A DNA stretch of 64,000 nt from Candidatus Scalindua sp. (lineage in GTDB: Bacteria; Planctomycetota; Brocadiia; Brocadiales; Scalinduaceae). The notes beneath the pieces are model-generated. The model had not been told where the DNA came from and did not search any database. It worked only from the letters and a program-made list of their open reading frames with translations. Where the stretch lies: NCBI GenBank assembly GCA_018670825.1, contig JABHIW010000153.1:23747-87746 (forward strand), written 5' to 3'. Each line of letters opens with the position of its first letter. Position 1 is the stretch's first letter. Positions 49,923 through 59,824 of this stretch are shown in pieces. Position numbers and translations under genes: made by a program.

Positions 49923-50270
49923 ATGAACAAGGGCGAGTTAATTGAAAAATTAGATATTCAAAAAAAATATGGAAGTAAAATCATTAGGATTGCGTTGCTG
50001 CCTATATTTGGATATGCTGGGTTTGGTATATTTGCTATGACAAGAATATCTTTTGTTCAAAGAAATAGAATATGTTTTAGCTCCTGTTACTTGTTCATTA
50101 TTTTTTTTGTTGTTGGTATAATTTTTTGGTTGCTATTTAGAAATATGAGAAGAATCGGGTTGGTTTGTTCGAAATGCCAAAAAATGCTTGATAAAGAAAC
50201 CGCATTGACTACTCTGAAATGTGGAAAATGTGGAGAGATTATTATTACCGGAAACGGTACATCTCAATGA
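49923..50270 (+). CDS. Small membrane protein with C-terminal zinc-ribbon-like motif
   Basis: Two TM segments then CSKCQKMLDKETALTTLKCGKCGEI. Confidence 0.5.
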   Translation: MNKGELIEKLDIQKKYGSKIIRIALLPIFGYAGFGIFAMTRISFVQRNRICFSSCYLFIIFFVVGIIFWLLFRNMRRIGLVCSKCQKMLDKETALTTLKCGKCGEIIITGNGTSQ

Positions 50271-50324
50271 AAAGAATATACAGCAATTTTAATAATTATT
50301 CACTGTATCAAGTATCGATATCAC

Positions 50325-50753
50325 CTATTCTCGGACAGCCTGTTTAATCTTGATATAATGTTGGTCAGGGAAATAGAGTTGGCTCTCACTCTCATAATAT
50401 TCCATCTCTCCCAGATCCAGATCTTTCAGACTTAAAAAAGGACCGGAATCTTCGGCACCCAGATCGGCCACAACCTCTTTTTCAATAATAACAGGAGTGC
50501 CCAAAACCTTTACCTCCTCTCTTGCGCCGGTATAAGCGCCTGCAATACCAATTTGTATAACTCGATCAACAGGCGTATGCAGATGAAATCGAACCAGAGA
50601 GGCATACGTATTCAACACTCCGATTCCAGTTACTAAAAAAGACAAACCTTCCTTTTCAAAACCGCTATCGGCTTTTTCAATTACTAAAGGAGTTATTGAT
50701 GGGAATATCCCGCTAAGCTCTAATGAGGTGGCGGTACAAATGAGTGTTTTCAT
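50325..50753 (-). pseudogene. Truncated duplicate of mqnB
   Basis: Near-identical to first ~120 aa of 40773-41441 product (MKTLICTATSLELSGIFPSITPL...GEMEYYES) then diverges and stops. Confidence 0.9.
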
Positions 50754-50864
50754 AATCTTTCGATTTAATCCTAAATATTATATAAAATCAAGGCATAAAA
50801 AAACAGAAGGGGGTCACATCCCGCCACTTGACATAAACAGTTTGGTCTGAGAAAAGGGGTCACC

Positions 50865-50975
50865 CATTCCACACTTTTCAAAACCGCTATTGGTTTTTTC
50901 AGTTTCTGACGGAGTTATTGATGGGAATATCCAGCCTAGTTCTAATGAAGTGGCTGTACAGATGAGTGTTTTCAT
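50865..50975 (-). pseudogene. Second mqnB 5' fragment, about 37 codons
   Basis: MKTLICTATSLELGWIFPSITPSETEKTNSGFEKCGM, then joined to MSSGGM*-type RAYT-like tail (50816-50880). Confidence 0.85.
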
Positions 50976-51305
50976 AACCTTTCGAATTAATCCTGAATAC
51001 GGTATAAAATCAAGGTTTAATAAAATCATTGACTGGGAGCATAGGGAAGACGCTTTATTGGACACGGATAAACACTGTTTAAAGGATAAAAGGAAAAAGA
51101 GCTGGAAATATGATTCTTAGTGGTTGACAAATAGATGGAGGGTTGTATAAAATCTTGAAAAAGAAGGGGTTATATAAAGAGTAAGCAGGAATTGGTTTTT
51201 ATAACTATTTGCACTTGTTAACTAAATTCAGGATATAAGTTATAACTCTGGTATTAACTGTCATCTGTGGCCCGTAAAGTAACAAATCAGCCGATTGTCG
51301 GCTTT

Positions 51306-51343
51306 CGCTATCGAATTATTTGTGTGTTTGGTTTTCGATAGCG
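51306..51343 (+). promoter_or_regulatory. Inverted repeat CGCTATCGAA...TTCGATAGCG in leader of RRM gene
   Basis: Perfect 10-bp arms, 35 bp before the start codon. Confidence 0.6.
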
Positions 51344-51378
51344 TAATCTCAATCAACACACAGAATAGAGGAAGATAT

Positions 51379-51651
51379 ATGGAAATTTATGTTGGCAGTT
51401 TGCCGTACACCGTGACAGAAGACGACTTGAAAGAGGCATTTACAGAGTTTGGTGAAGTAGCAAGCGTAAGGCTTGTTAGTGATAAGTTCTCAGGAAAATC
51501 CAAAGGTTTCGGATTTGTTGATATGCCAACTAACGAGGAAGCGGACGCAGCGATAGCGGCCCTGAATGAAAGCTCTTTCAAAGGAAGAGATATCAAGGTA
51601 AATCCAGCTAAACCAAAAGAAGAACGTCCTCAACGCAGGGCAAGGTCTTAA
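51379..51651 (+). CDS. RRM-type RNA-binding protein
   Basis: MEIYVGSLPYTVTEDDLKEAFTEFGEVASVRLVSDKFSGKSKGFGFVDM: RNP2 and RNP1 motifs; ATG at 51379 after GAGGAAG. Confidence 0.93.
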   Translation: MEIYVGSLPYTVTEDDLKEAFTEFGEVASVRLVSDKFSGKSKGFGFVDMPTNEEADAAIAALNESSFKGRDIKVNPAKPKEERPQRRARS

Positions 51652-51678
51652 CACCTGACAATGCAATTCACTGGAAGT

Positions 51679-51706
51679 CAAGAAGCATAGCTTGCTATGC
51701 TTCTTG
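51679..51706 (+). terminator. Hairpin CAAGAAGCATAG-CTTG-CTATGCTTCTTG after RRM gene
   Basis: Perfect 12-bp stem. Confidence 0.65.
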
Positions 51707-51804
51707 CTCTCAGTAATTACTGATGTTGGTAAATGGGTGATTTTTTTGAGGTGATTTGTTGAATGTTGAGACCTGACCCCTCTTTAATTTTTTAGTAAAT
51801 AAGG

Positions 51805-51856
51805 CCTTACTACCATGGATGTTTTGCGTTAACGTCTCTTGTAGTAAGGTTTTTTT
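51805..51856 (+). terminator. Terminator-like hairpin CCTTACTAC...GTAGTAAGGTTTTTTT
   Basis: 9-bp stem followed by T tract. Confidence 0.6.
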
Positions 51857-51917
51857 ATTTGACTAGAGTGGTGTAATAAATAGCTATGAAAGGTGATTCG
51901 GTTTTGGTAATTATTCA

Positions 51918-52577
51918 GTGTCTGAGAATAGAGAACAAATATCAGAAATAAAAAGGAAGATTTCTTCCCTCAATCTTAATGAAAAGGTTTTTGACGGGAT
52001 TGATTTAACATTCGGACAGCAGCTTTATGAAAGGGGAAAACCTAAGAAATATTTTGAGTCCACTATTGAGCTATTCAAGGCATTAGGAGGAAAAAATATA
52101 GTGGAGATTGGATGTATGCGTGCTCCTCTTAGGCATCCAATTGCCGAATTACACTCTGACTGCTGTAATGACGGCCATTCCACATACTTTTGGTCTCTTT
52201 CAGGGGCCAATGTGGAGTCTGTCGATATATGTCCGAATGCAGTAAGAATAGCCAGAGAAAGTTGTAAGGAGTTCAAAAACTGCAAAATCACCAGGGGGGA
52301 TGGTATCAAATTTTTAGAATACTTCACAAGCAGAATAGATCTTCTTTTTCTGGATGCATGGGATGTGGATGATAATACCGCTTATGCGGAAAACCATTTG
52401 ACTGCCTACCTGAAGGCGAAACCAAGACTGAATAAAACCAATATCATTGCCATTGACGACACTGATATTGGAAAGGGGGGAAAAGGACGTTATTTGGTCC
52501 CTGTACTAATGGACGACGGATATCAAATATTGGTAAAGGGAAGGCAGACCATAGCTTTAAAAGAAGACGGCAGGTAA
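51918..52577 (+). CDS. Class I SAM-dependent methyltransferase-like protein
   Basis: KNIVEIGCMRAPLRHP...VESVDICPNAVRIARE...IDLLFLDAWD. Confidence 0.65.
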   Translation: MSENREQISEIKRKISSLNLNEKVFDGIDLTFGQQLYERGKPKKYFESTIELFKALGGKNIVEIGCMRAPLRHPIAELHSDCCNDGHSTYFWSLSGANVESVDICPNAVRIARESCKEFKNCKITRGDGIKFLEYFTSRIDLLFLDAWDVDDNTAYAENHLTAYLKAKPRLNKTNIIAIDDTDIGKGGKGRYLVPVLMDDGYQILVKGRQTIALKEDGR

Positions 52578-52697
52578 TCCAGGATTGTTATTAATGGATC
52601 AGACTTTGAGTGCAAAGGGTGACAATACTTTTACCGCCATTTTGCCCAAAATAGATAGTGTGATAATAAAAAAAATTCAAATTAAAAGGAGAAAATA

Positions 52698-53264
52698 ATG
52701 TCAAATACGCCAAAAAGCCTCTCTTTAGGGATATTAAGTAGAGAATTGCCTAACGGTATAGGAACAGGTGTCATGGCTTTGAACGATCACGTGATTTTCA
52801 GCGATTACAGTGAGAAGCATCTTCCTATGTTCCTGGTGGCTGTAATTGAACGGTCGAATGGGAGTGTTGTAGAGCAAAAGAAGTATGGAAAGGATATTAA
52901 TGACCATATCACAAAAGATATGCAGCCATATATGGATCAGGAAGGGAAATTTATTGTGGTATTTGAAACCGTAAACATGACTGTCAGGCATTTTCCTACT
53001 GGAGAGCTATACAAATTTTTGCTAGACTGCGGTGCAGATAAAGGATTGCGCACATTGGAAACATTGGCGGGAAATGCCGCTTCTCAATTGTATCTCAATA
53101 TGAGATATATTATGGTAGGCATTATTGACAAAACCCCAGCCACCATTGCTGTTGAAGCGTACCAAACCGCTACCGATTACGGAGAATTAGTAAAATCTTT
53201 GACTCTGAGATCAGTTAAAGTTGGGGACAATTATATTTATATCATAGAAGATAGTATCATCTAG
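52698..53264 (+). CDS. Hypothetical protein
   Basis: 188 aa, strong RBS AAAAGGAGAAA; no family recognised. Confidence 0.6.
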   Translation: MSNTPKSLSLGILSRELPNGIGTGVMALNDHVIFSDYSEKHLPMFLVAVIERSNGSVVEQKKYGKDINDHITKDMQPYMDQEGKFIVVFETVNMTVRHFPTGELYKFLLDCGADKGLRTLETLAGNAASQLYLNMRYIMVGIIDKTPATIAVEAYQTATDYGELVKSLTLRSVKVGDNYIYIIEDSII

Positions 53265-53509
53265 GATTAGGAAGCAATTTTACATGAATGGAAATGTTCA
53301 GTGTTTCAGGAAGTATCTTGACTATAGACAGTCCTAAATATTATGCTACAACCCAAAGCCTCCATAGCCGACAGGCTAAGGGGGCATTTTCAATTTCCAT
53401 ACAATACGTTGTTGGTCACAATTGATCATACACGTCCCGCATGATAATAGTCAATGGTCTCTGGCTATTGACCATTTTTTCCCTTAAGGTGAAGAGCCAC
53501 GTACAACCG

Positions 53510-54769
53510 ATGAAAAAATCCAATAGTCAAAAAGAGAAACCATCCATTCTGGCACTTGGCGTAAATGTAACAGGCAGCGGGTTCTCCAGGGTGCTTGATA
53601 CTCTCATGGAAAACCTCAAAACTCGTTACCGTATTCACTACATCGGTATCGGATACAGGGGTGAACCAATTGACAAAGGATGGAAAATCTATCCATGCAA
53701 TCAAGAAGGAGGAGATCTTTTCGGAAGGTATCAAGCCCAGAGGTTTATTGAACAGAATAGACCGGAAATAGTTTTTATCCTGAATGATATATGGGTAATG
53801 GAACACTATGAGCCAATGCTGAAGGAATTTAAAGATGATTTATCCATCGTCACCTACACCCCTTTTGACGGTGCTTTGAAGCGTGATGAAATGTTGATTC
53901 CTTTCACGGTAGTGGACCGGTTTGTGGTCTACAAGGAGTTTGCAAAAGAATCCACAAAGAGGTCTCTTACCCGACTTAGTAACAAACTCGGAAATCTTGA
54001 TTTTCCTGAAATAGAAGTGATCCCTCATGGTGTTGATACCAAAAAATTTTATCCATTGGTTCCGTCAGTAGACACCCTGTTCAAGGGCGAAAAACGGCTA
54101 AAAGCAAAGCAGTCTATTTTTCCCAACGAGGACCATTTACCGGATTCATTTATTGTTCTCAATGCAAATCGTCCTACCGAAAGAAAACGTATTGATCTGA
54201 CCATCGAAGGGTTTGCATTGTTTGCACAAAATAAACCGTCGAATGTATTGCTTTGTCTTCATCACGGAATTATAAGCGACAGTGAAAGAGAGAAAGTAAT
54301 CAACACGGCAAAACAATGCAATATCATGGACCGTCTCAGACTCAACCCATGCAACAAGGAGAGTTCTTATGTGGATGATCAAAAAATGAATATCATATAC
54401 AATGCTTGCGATGTGGGCATTAATACATCCATGGGAGAGGGATGGGGCCTGGTAAGTTTTGAACATGCAGCCACCGGTGCTGCGCAAATAATCCCAAGGC
54501 ATAGCGGGAGTGAGGATCTATGGGAAGAGGGTGCCGAACTGGTGGAACCGACAGGGCCCAGCGCCAAACCGGCTTATGTTAATTATCCTCTTGAAATGAA
54601 TGTTGTTTCTCCTGAAAATATTGCCACTGCATTGGAAAAACTTTATCAGGACAAGGAGTACTTGGAGGCTATGTCCATTGCCGCATACCAAACAGCCCTC
54701 AAGCCTCAATATGATTGGAAGGATATAGCCTGGAAGTGGGATAGCCTTTTTTCTAATTTGTTAAAATAG
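53510..54769 (+). CDS. Family 4-type glycosyltransferase
   Basis: EVIPHGVDTKKFYPL; NACDVGINTSMGEGWGLVSFEHAATGAAQIIP; ATG at 53510 preferred because track start (53441) crosses a terminator-like hairpin. Confidence 0.85.
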   Translation: MKKSNSQKEKPSILALGVNVTGSGFSRVLDTLMENLKTRYRIHYIGIGYRGEPIDKGWKIYPCNQEGGDLFGRYQAQRFIEQNRPEIVFILNDIWVMEHYEPMLKEFKDDLSIVTYTPFDGALKRDEMLIPFTVVDRFVVYKEFAKESTKRSLTRLSNKLGNLDFPEIEVIPHGVDTKKFYPLVPSVDTLFKGEKRLKAKQSIFPNEDHLPDSFIVLNANRPTERKRIDLTIEGFALFAQNKPSNVLLCLHHGIISDSEREKVINTAKQCNIMDRLRLNPCNKESSYVDDQKMNIIYNACDVGINTSMGEGWGLVSFEHAATGAAQIIPRHSGSEDLWEEGAELVEPTGPSAKPAYVNYPLEMNVVSPENIATALEKLYQDKEYLEAMSIAAYQTALKPQYDWKDIAWKWDSLFSNLLK

Positions 54770-54967
54770 AATATGGATTTAAGTAAATATTATCAGGAAA
54801 GGAATAGGCCCGGTTATCGCATTTAAGCAAATTGTTAACTGACTATAAATCTGGGTATACAATACTTGTTTAATTGCAAACAAAACAGGGTATTTATAAA
54901 AGAGACCCTTAAGAAGTAAAGCAATCCGTTTATGTCTATACCGATTTTGTTTTAAGTCTACAATCGT

Positions 54968-55735
54968 CTAAAGAGAAGTTGTCCGTAAACTTGACTGCAC
55001 ACCGTAACTCAAATTTTCTGATTTATATTTCACACTTGCTAGTTTTTTTGCCTCTGATAACTCACTGTTACATAAACTTCTCTCGTTCAAGCTTGTATTG
55101 AAATAGGAGGAAAAACCCTGTTTGATTGCGTCCTTTAGCTTTCTCTCTGGGATATCAATGTAGGTGATCCCTTTTCTTAAATCTTCAGCTTCCGGTTTTA
55201 TCTTAAAACAGCTTGAATGTTTCTCCGTATTGATTCCGGTCAGAATAGAACCATGTTGGAGTAGTTTACCTTTAATCCTTGCCTGGGCACTGCCGATAAT
55301 TTTTTTCTTATTGATTGTGAGTTCGTTGAATGACGGTTCCTGGAAGCAGACAGGATTATCCTTGTTTTTGATATTTGAACTGTGCATCTCTAGGTTTAAC
55401 CCTAAAGTTCTTAAACCCTGAATGATAGCGCTGCTAATAATCTTGTATGATTCAATAATCGATCTCGGCATCATCTCCTTATCGATAATAAAGGAATAGG
55501 TAAGTTCCTTTTCGTGAAGAACTGCTTTTCCTCCCGTAATCCTCCTGACGATATCAATATTGCTTTCATCGCAATATCCAAGGTCTATATCATCCAGGTC
55601 CTGATACTTGCCAATCGAAACAGCGCATGGTTCCCATTGGTAAACCCTCAGGACCGGTACTCTCGATGAGAGCAGTACCTCGTCTATTGCCATATTTATA
55701 TAGGCATTGTTAAATCCGGTGTCAATCAAATCCAT
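54968..55735 (-). CDS. lplA: Lipoate-protein ligase A family
   Basis: NMAIDEVLL; RRITGGKAVLHEKELTYSFI; IGSAQARIKGKLLQHGSIL. Confidence 0.88.
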   Translation of the reverse strand: MDLIDTGFNNAYINMAIDEVLLSSRVPVLRVYQWEPCAVSIGKYQDLDDIDLGYCDESNIDIVRRITGGKAVLHEKELTYSFIIDKEMMPRSIIESYKIISSAIIQGLRTLGLNLEMHSSNIKNKDNPVCFQEPSFNELTINKKKIIGSAQARIKGKLLQHGSILTGINTEKHSSCFKIKPEAEDLRKGITYIDIPERKLKDAIKQGFSSYFNTSLNERSLCNSELSEAKKLASVKYKSENLSYGVQSSLRTTSL

Positions 55736-55744
55736 TTTAGTAAA

Positions 55745-55866
55745 AGAAAGTTAAAAGTGTCTACCCGCCTGACCAATCAGTTCGGGCAGGAAGTTTGAAG
55801 TGAGCTAAAGTTGCGGAATTCTTTTAACTTTAGGCACTTTAGTTCACTTAAGGCACTTCAAACTTA
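55745..55866. repeat. Interspersed palindromic element
   Basis: CTACCCGCCTGACCAATCAGTTCGGGCAGGAAGTTTGAAGTGAGCTAAAGTT and TTAACTTTAGGCACTTTAGTTCACTTAAGGCACTT; cf. 3102-3192 and 11294-11436. Confidence 0.75.
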
Positions 55867-55874
55867 TTTTGCGG

Positions 55875-56732
55875 CTATGCCGCTACGTCTTCCGCATGAT
55901 AACTGCTTCTCACCAGTGGTCCGGAGAAAACGTGTGAAAAGCCCATCTCTAGTGCCTCTTCTTTTAGATCATTGAATTCCTGGATAGTGTAATATTTTTT
56001 TACTTCTGATAAACCTGCTCCTGGTTGAAGATACTGGCCGATAGTCAGGATTGCAACTCCTGCTCTGCTTAAATCATGCAGTGTTTCTCGTATCTGATCT
56101 TTTGCTTCCCCCAGCCCTATCATTAAGCCTGATTTAATGTATGGCAGGAAATTCCCTGCATGTTCTAATATTTTTAAAGAAAGATTATAATTGCCGTCCG
56201 GTCTTACATAGGGAAAGAGATCTCGAACAGTCTCAATATTGTGATTGAAGATGTAGGGTGTTGAAGCGAGGACGCGATCTAACAGTTTTACATTTCCTTT
56301 GAATTCAGGTGTCAGTATCTCCACTTTGCACTCTGGCCTGTGCTTCCTGATCTCAGTTACCGTATTATAAAAATGTTCTGCCCCAAAGTCTGGCAGGTCA
56401 TCTCTCGTGACTGATGTTATTACGGCATAATTCAAACTCAGACGGTTAACAGCAACTGCGATCTTCTCGGGTTCCAGTCTATCCAGCCCTTCTGGGGTTC
56501 CGGTACGGATGTTACAATAGAGGCACTCCCTGGTACAAACATCACCCATTATCAGGAATGTTGCGGTACCTCTTCCATAGCATTCTGCAATATTCGGACA
56601 CTTCGCTTTTTCACATACGGTGTTTAAATTATTCTCCTTCAGGGTAGCTCTTATTTGATTATAGGCAATACCGGAAGGGATTTTCACTTTAAGCCAATCC
56701 GGAAGCTTTCTACGTTTTATTTGGAATGCCAT
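55875..56732 (-). CDS. lipA: Lipoyl synthase
   Basis: CEKAKCPNIAECYGRGTATFLIMGDVCTRECLYCNI; radical SAM CxxxCxxC. Confidence 0.97.
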   Translation of the reverse strand: MAFQIKRRKLPDWLKVKIPSGIAYNQIRATLKENNLNTVCEKAKCPNIAECYGRGTATFLIMGDVCTRECLYCNIRTGTPEGLDRLEPEKIAVAVNRLSLNYAVITSVTRDDLPDFGAEHFYNTVTEIRKHRPECKVEILTPEFKGNVKLLDRVLASTPYIFNHNIETVRDLFPYVRPDGNYNLSLKILEHAGNFLPYIKSGLMIGLGEAKDQIRETLHDLSRAGVAILTIGQYLQPGAGLSEVKKYYTIQEFNDLKEEALEMGFSHVFSGPLVRSSYHAEDVAA

Positions 56733-58126
56733 CTTAATTTGGGTTTCCTAGCGGCATGGACAATGTCGATCCTTCCAATCGGTGCATTCAGTGGCGCCTT
56801 TGTCAGTTTCTCAGGATTGTGTTCTGCCTCTTCCTTGATTACTTTCATTGCTTCTATGAATGCATCTAAATTCTCTTTTGACTCGGTTTCGGTAGGTTCT
56901 ATTAACATGGCACCTTTTACAATTAAGGGGAAATAGATTGTTGGTGGATGAAAACCAAAATCCATAAGACGCTTGGCAATGTCATTTGTCGTTATGCCGT
57001 TTGGCATCAAGCTGTCATCGATTACAAATTCATGCTGACATATCCGATCATAAGGCAGATGATAGTGTCCCTTCAATTTCTCCTTCATATAATTTGCGTT
57101 CAGGACTGCATTTTCAGCAACATTTCTTAGCCCTGATGTTCCGATAGCTCTGATGTAAGAATAAGCTCTGAGAAGAATACCAAAATTTCCGTAAAAAGAG
57201 TGTACTTTGCCAATAGACTCGTTTGATTGTTCAAATTTCAGTTCCTCATTTTCTTTAATAATCCTGGGATTTGGCAGGAACGGTTCCAGCTCTTTTGTGA
57301 CTCCAAGAGGACCAGAACCGGGACCTCCGCCTCCATGTGGTGTTGAAAATGTTTTGTGCAGGTTCAGGTGTATAATGTCGATCCCGAAATCTCCCGGCTT
57401 GACTACTCCCAGCATTGCATTCATATTAGCGCCATCGAGATAGCACAGTCCTCCATAGTCATGAACTGTTTTTGTTATTTCCAGAATATTATCATCAAAT
57501 ATTCCTAATGTATTCGGATTTGTTATCATGATACCTACAACATCCTTGCTCATCTTTTGCCGCAGGTCTCCAAGGTCAATTCCTCCGGACTGACTTGTTA
57601 TTACATGGACCGGCTCAAACCCGCATAGTGAAACAGATGCAGGATTAGTTCCATGGGAGGAGTCAGGAACGATGACTTTTGTACGCTTCTCACCTCTCTT
57701 CTCAAACCAGGCTTTCATAATCATTATTCCCGTCAATTCTCCGTGTGCCCCGGCAGCAGGTTGTGTTGAGAAGGCATGTATTCCCGTAATCTCACAAAGA
57801 TATTGTTGTAATTGGTATATTATTTCCAGTGCACCTTTGTTGTGTTGTGATAAAGGGTGTATATTAAATTCAGGGATTTTTGCAGCTACTTCATTAATTT
57901 TTGGATTATACTTCATGGTGCAACTACCAAGGGGATAGGGGCCATTGTCCACACCAAAGTTAGATTTGGAGAGATTTGTGTAATGTCTGACTACTTCAAC
58001 TTCAGAGAGTTCAGGCAGGTCCAGATCGACCCTCTGTAACTCTTCCGGAATATTTGTTTGTATGTCCAATAGCCTGACATTAAACGAACTACTCCCGGTT
58101 TTTGATTTTTCATTGAGTAATTTCAT
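56717..58126 (-). CDS. gcvPB: Glycine dehydrogenase (decarboxylating) subunit 2
   Basis: PLGSCTMKYNPKINE; NLHKTFSTPHGGGGPGSGPLGV. Confidence 0.97.
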   Translation of the reverse strand: MKLLNEKSKTGSSSFNVRLLDIQTNIPEELQRVDLDLPELSEVEVVRHYTNLSKSNFGVDNGPYPLGSCTMKYNPKINEVAAKIPEFNIHPLSQHNKGALEIIYQLQQYLCEITGIHAFSTQPAAGAHGELTGIMIMKAWFEKRGEKRTKVIVPDSSHGTNPASVSLCGFEPVHVITSQSGGIDLGDLRQKMSKDVVGIMITNPNTLGIFDDNILEITKTVHDYGGLCYLDGANMNAMLGVVKPGDFGIDIIHLNLHKTFSTPHGGGGPGSGPLGVTKELEPFLPNPRIIKENEELKFEQSNESIGKVHSFYGNFGILLRAYSYIRAIGTSGLRNVAENAVLNANYMKEKLKGHYHLPYDRICQHEFVIDDSLMPNGITTNDIAKRLMDFGFHPPTIYFPLIVKGAMLIEPTETESKENLDAFIEAMKVIKEEAEHNPEKLTKAPLNAPIGRIDIVHAARKPKLRWHSK

Positions 58127-59399
58127 GCAGAACCCTGTCTATGTCTTCTTTCGGAGTCATTTCCGTACAGCAAATTAGATAGCAGTCTTTAAGATCGGGA
58201 TAATAATTTTCTAAAGAGACACCAATTTCGATATCAGATAATTTTGATAGAATATCCTTGCGGATCCTTACAACAAATTCGTTGAAGAAAGGTTTATCAA
58301 AGACCATATCAATACCTTCAATTTGATTTAATTTACCGGCAAAGTAAACGGCTAATTGATTATTCAACTGTGCCAGTCTGCGCAGGTTCTTTCCATAGGT
58401 AACAAGGTATACGGCCGCAGCAAGCATACAAAGCCCTTCGTTCGTGCAGATATTACTCGTTGCTCTCTCTCTCCTTATATGCTGTTCCCTAGTGCAGAGA
58501 GTAAGGGCAAAGCTTCTATTACCATGGATGTCAACCGTTTCTCCCGCAAGTCTCCCTGGAATCTGTCTGACATAAGCGTTCTTGGTAGCAATAATGCCCA
58601 GTCCCGGTCCGCCAAAGTTCATCGGATTTCCAAAAGATTGTCCTTCCGCGGTAACGATATCAACATCGTATTCTGAGAAAGGTTTCAGCATGGCCCAGCT
58701 TAATGGTTCTGTCGTGGAAGTAATGAGTAATATATCTTCCGTTTTTTTTCTGATTTCATCAAGATTCTCAATCAAACCAAAAAAATTTGGGCTTTGAATA
58801 ATTATTGCGGAGGAACCCTCTGTCTCGAAATCAGATGTTAAACCGTCTTTGACATCGATCTCTACAATTCTGATTTCATTTGCCCTGGCATAGGTCTTCA
58901 GTACTTCACGATAAAACGGGTTTACTGCCTGTGATACAAGTACCTGTTTTTTCCCTTTTATCCTTGATGCAAGTATCATTGACTCCGCGAGGCTGGTAGC
59001 GCCGTCATACATAGAAGCATTGGAAACATCCATGCCTGTCAGCTCGCAGATCATGCTCTGGTATTCAAAAATCGCCTGAAGAGTTCCCTGGCTGATTTCA
59101 GGCTGATAGGGAGTATATGCAGTGCTGAATTCACCTCGTGATGTTACAGCATTTACTGTGGATGGGATGTGATGATTGTAATTGCCGCCACCAAGGAAGG
59201 ATAATAGTTTCTTGTTCTTTTTTGAAATCTTTTCCAGTTCACGTATCAATTCAAATTCCGATAACTGGTCAGGTATCCGCAATGGACTTTTCAGGATAAG
59301 GTCTTCCGGAATATCCTTGAACAGATCCATAATATCATGAACACCGATCTCTTTTAACATGGATTCTCTATCACTATCCGTGTTTGGTGTATAATCCAT
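58110..59399 (-). CDS. gcvPA: Glycine dehydrogenase (decarboxylating) subunit 1
   Basis: YTPNTDSDRESMLKEIG; FLGGGNYNHHIPSTV; YTPYQPEISQGTLQAIFEYQSMICELTGM. Confidence 0.97.
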   Translation of the reverse strand: MDYTPNTDSDRESMLKEIGVHDIMDLFKDIPEDLILKSPLRIPDQLSEFELIRELEKISKKNKKLLSFLGGGNYNHHIPSTVNAVTSRGEFSTAYTPYQPEISQGTLQAIFEYQSMICELTGMDVSNASMYDGATSLAESMILASRIKGKKQVLVSQAVNPFYREVLKTYARANEIRIVEIDVKDGLTSDFETEGSSAIIIQSPNFFGLIENLDEIRKKTEDILLITSTTEPLSWAMLKPFSEYDVDIVTAEGQSFGNPMNFGGPGLGIIATKNAYVRQIPGRLAGETVDIHGNRSFALTLCTREQHIRRERATSNICTNEGLCMLAAAVYLVTYGKNLRRLAQLNNQLAVYFAGKLNQIEGIDMVFDKPFFNEFVVRIRKDILSKLSDIEIGVSLENYYPDLKDCYLICCTEMTPKEDIDRVLHEITQ

Positions 59400-59792
59400 T
59401 TATTCAATACCGGTAAGAAATTTATTGTATTCTTCAGTAGTCATGAGTTGATCCAGCTCAGCCTCATTTATTGCTTTTAATTTTACCATCCATCCACCTT
59501 CGAGCGGTTCATGATTAACAAGTTCAGGTGAATTCTCAAGGGCCTTATTAACTTCCACTATTTCTCCGCTTATGGGGCTGAAGATATCGCTTACGGATTT
59601 AACACTTTCAACTACACAGAGATTGCCGTTTTGCTCAATCTGTTTACCCTCTTCAGGTAATTCCACAAATACAACATCGGTAAGTTGGTCTTGGGCGTAG
59701 TCAGTGATTCCAACAGTTGCAATATCTCCGTCAATCCTAATCCATTCATGTTCTTTCGTGTATTTAAGGTTTACCGGATTTTTCATTATCAC
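59400..59792 (-). CDS. gcvH: Glycine cleavage system H protein
   Basis: YTKEHEWIRIDGDIATVGITDYAQDQLTDVVFVELPEEG; VESVKSVSDIFSPISGEIVEVN lipoyl site. Confidence 0.97.
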   Translation of the reverse strand: MIMKNPVNLKYTKEHEWIRIDGDIATVGITDYAQDQLTDVVFVELPEEGKQIEQNGNLCVVESVKSVSDIFSPISGEIVEVNKALENSPELVNHEPLEGGWMVKLKAINEAELDQLMTTEEYNKFLTGIE

Positions 59793-59824
59793 TCCTTCGC
59801 AGAAATTTCAAAGCAATCTACTAA

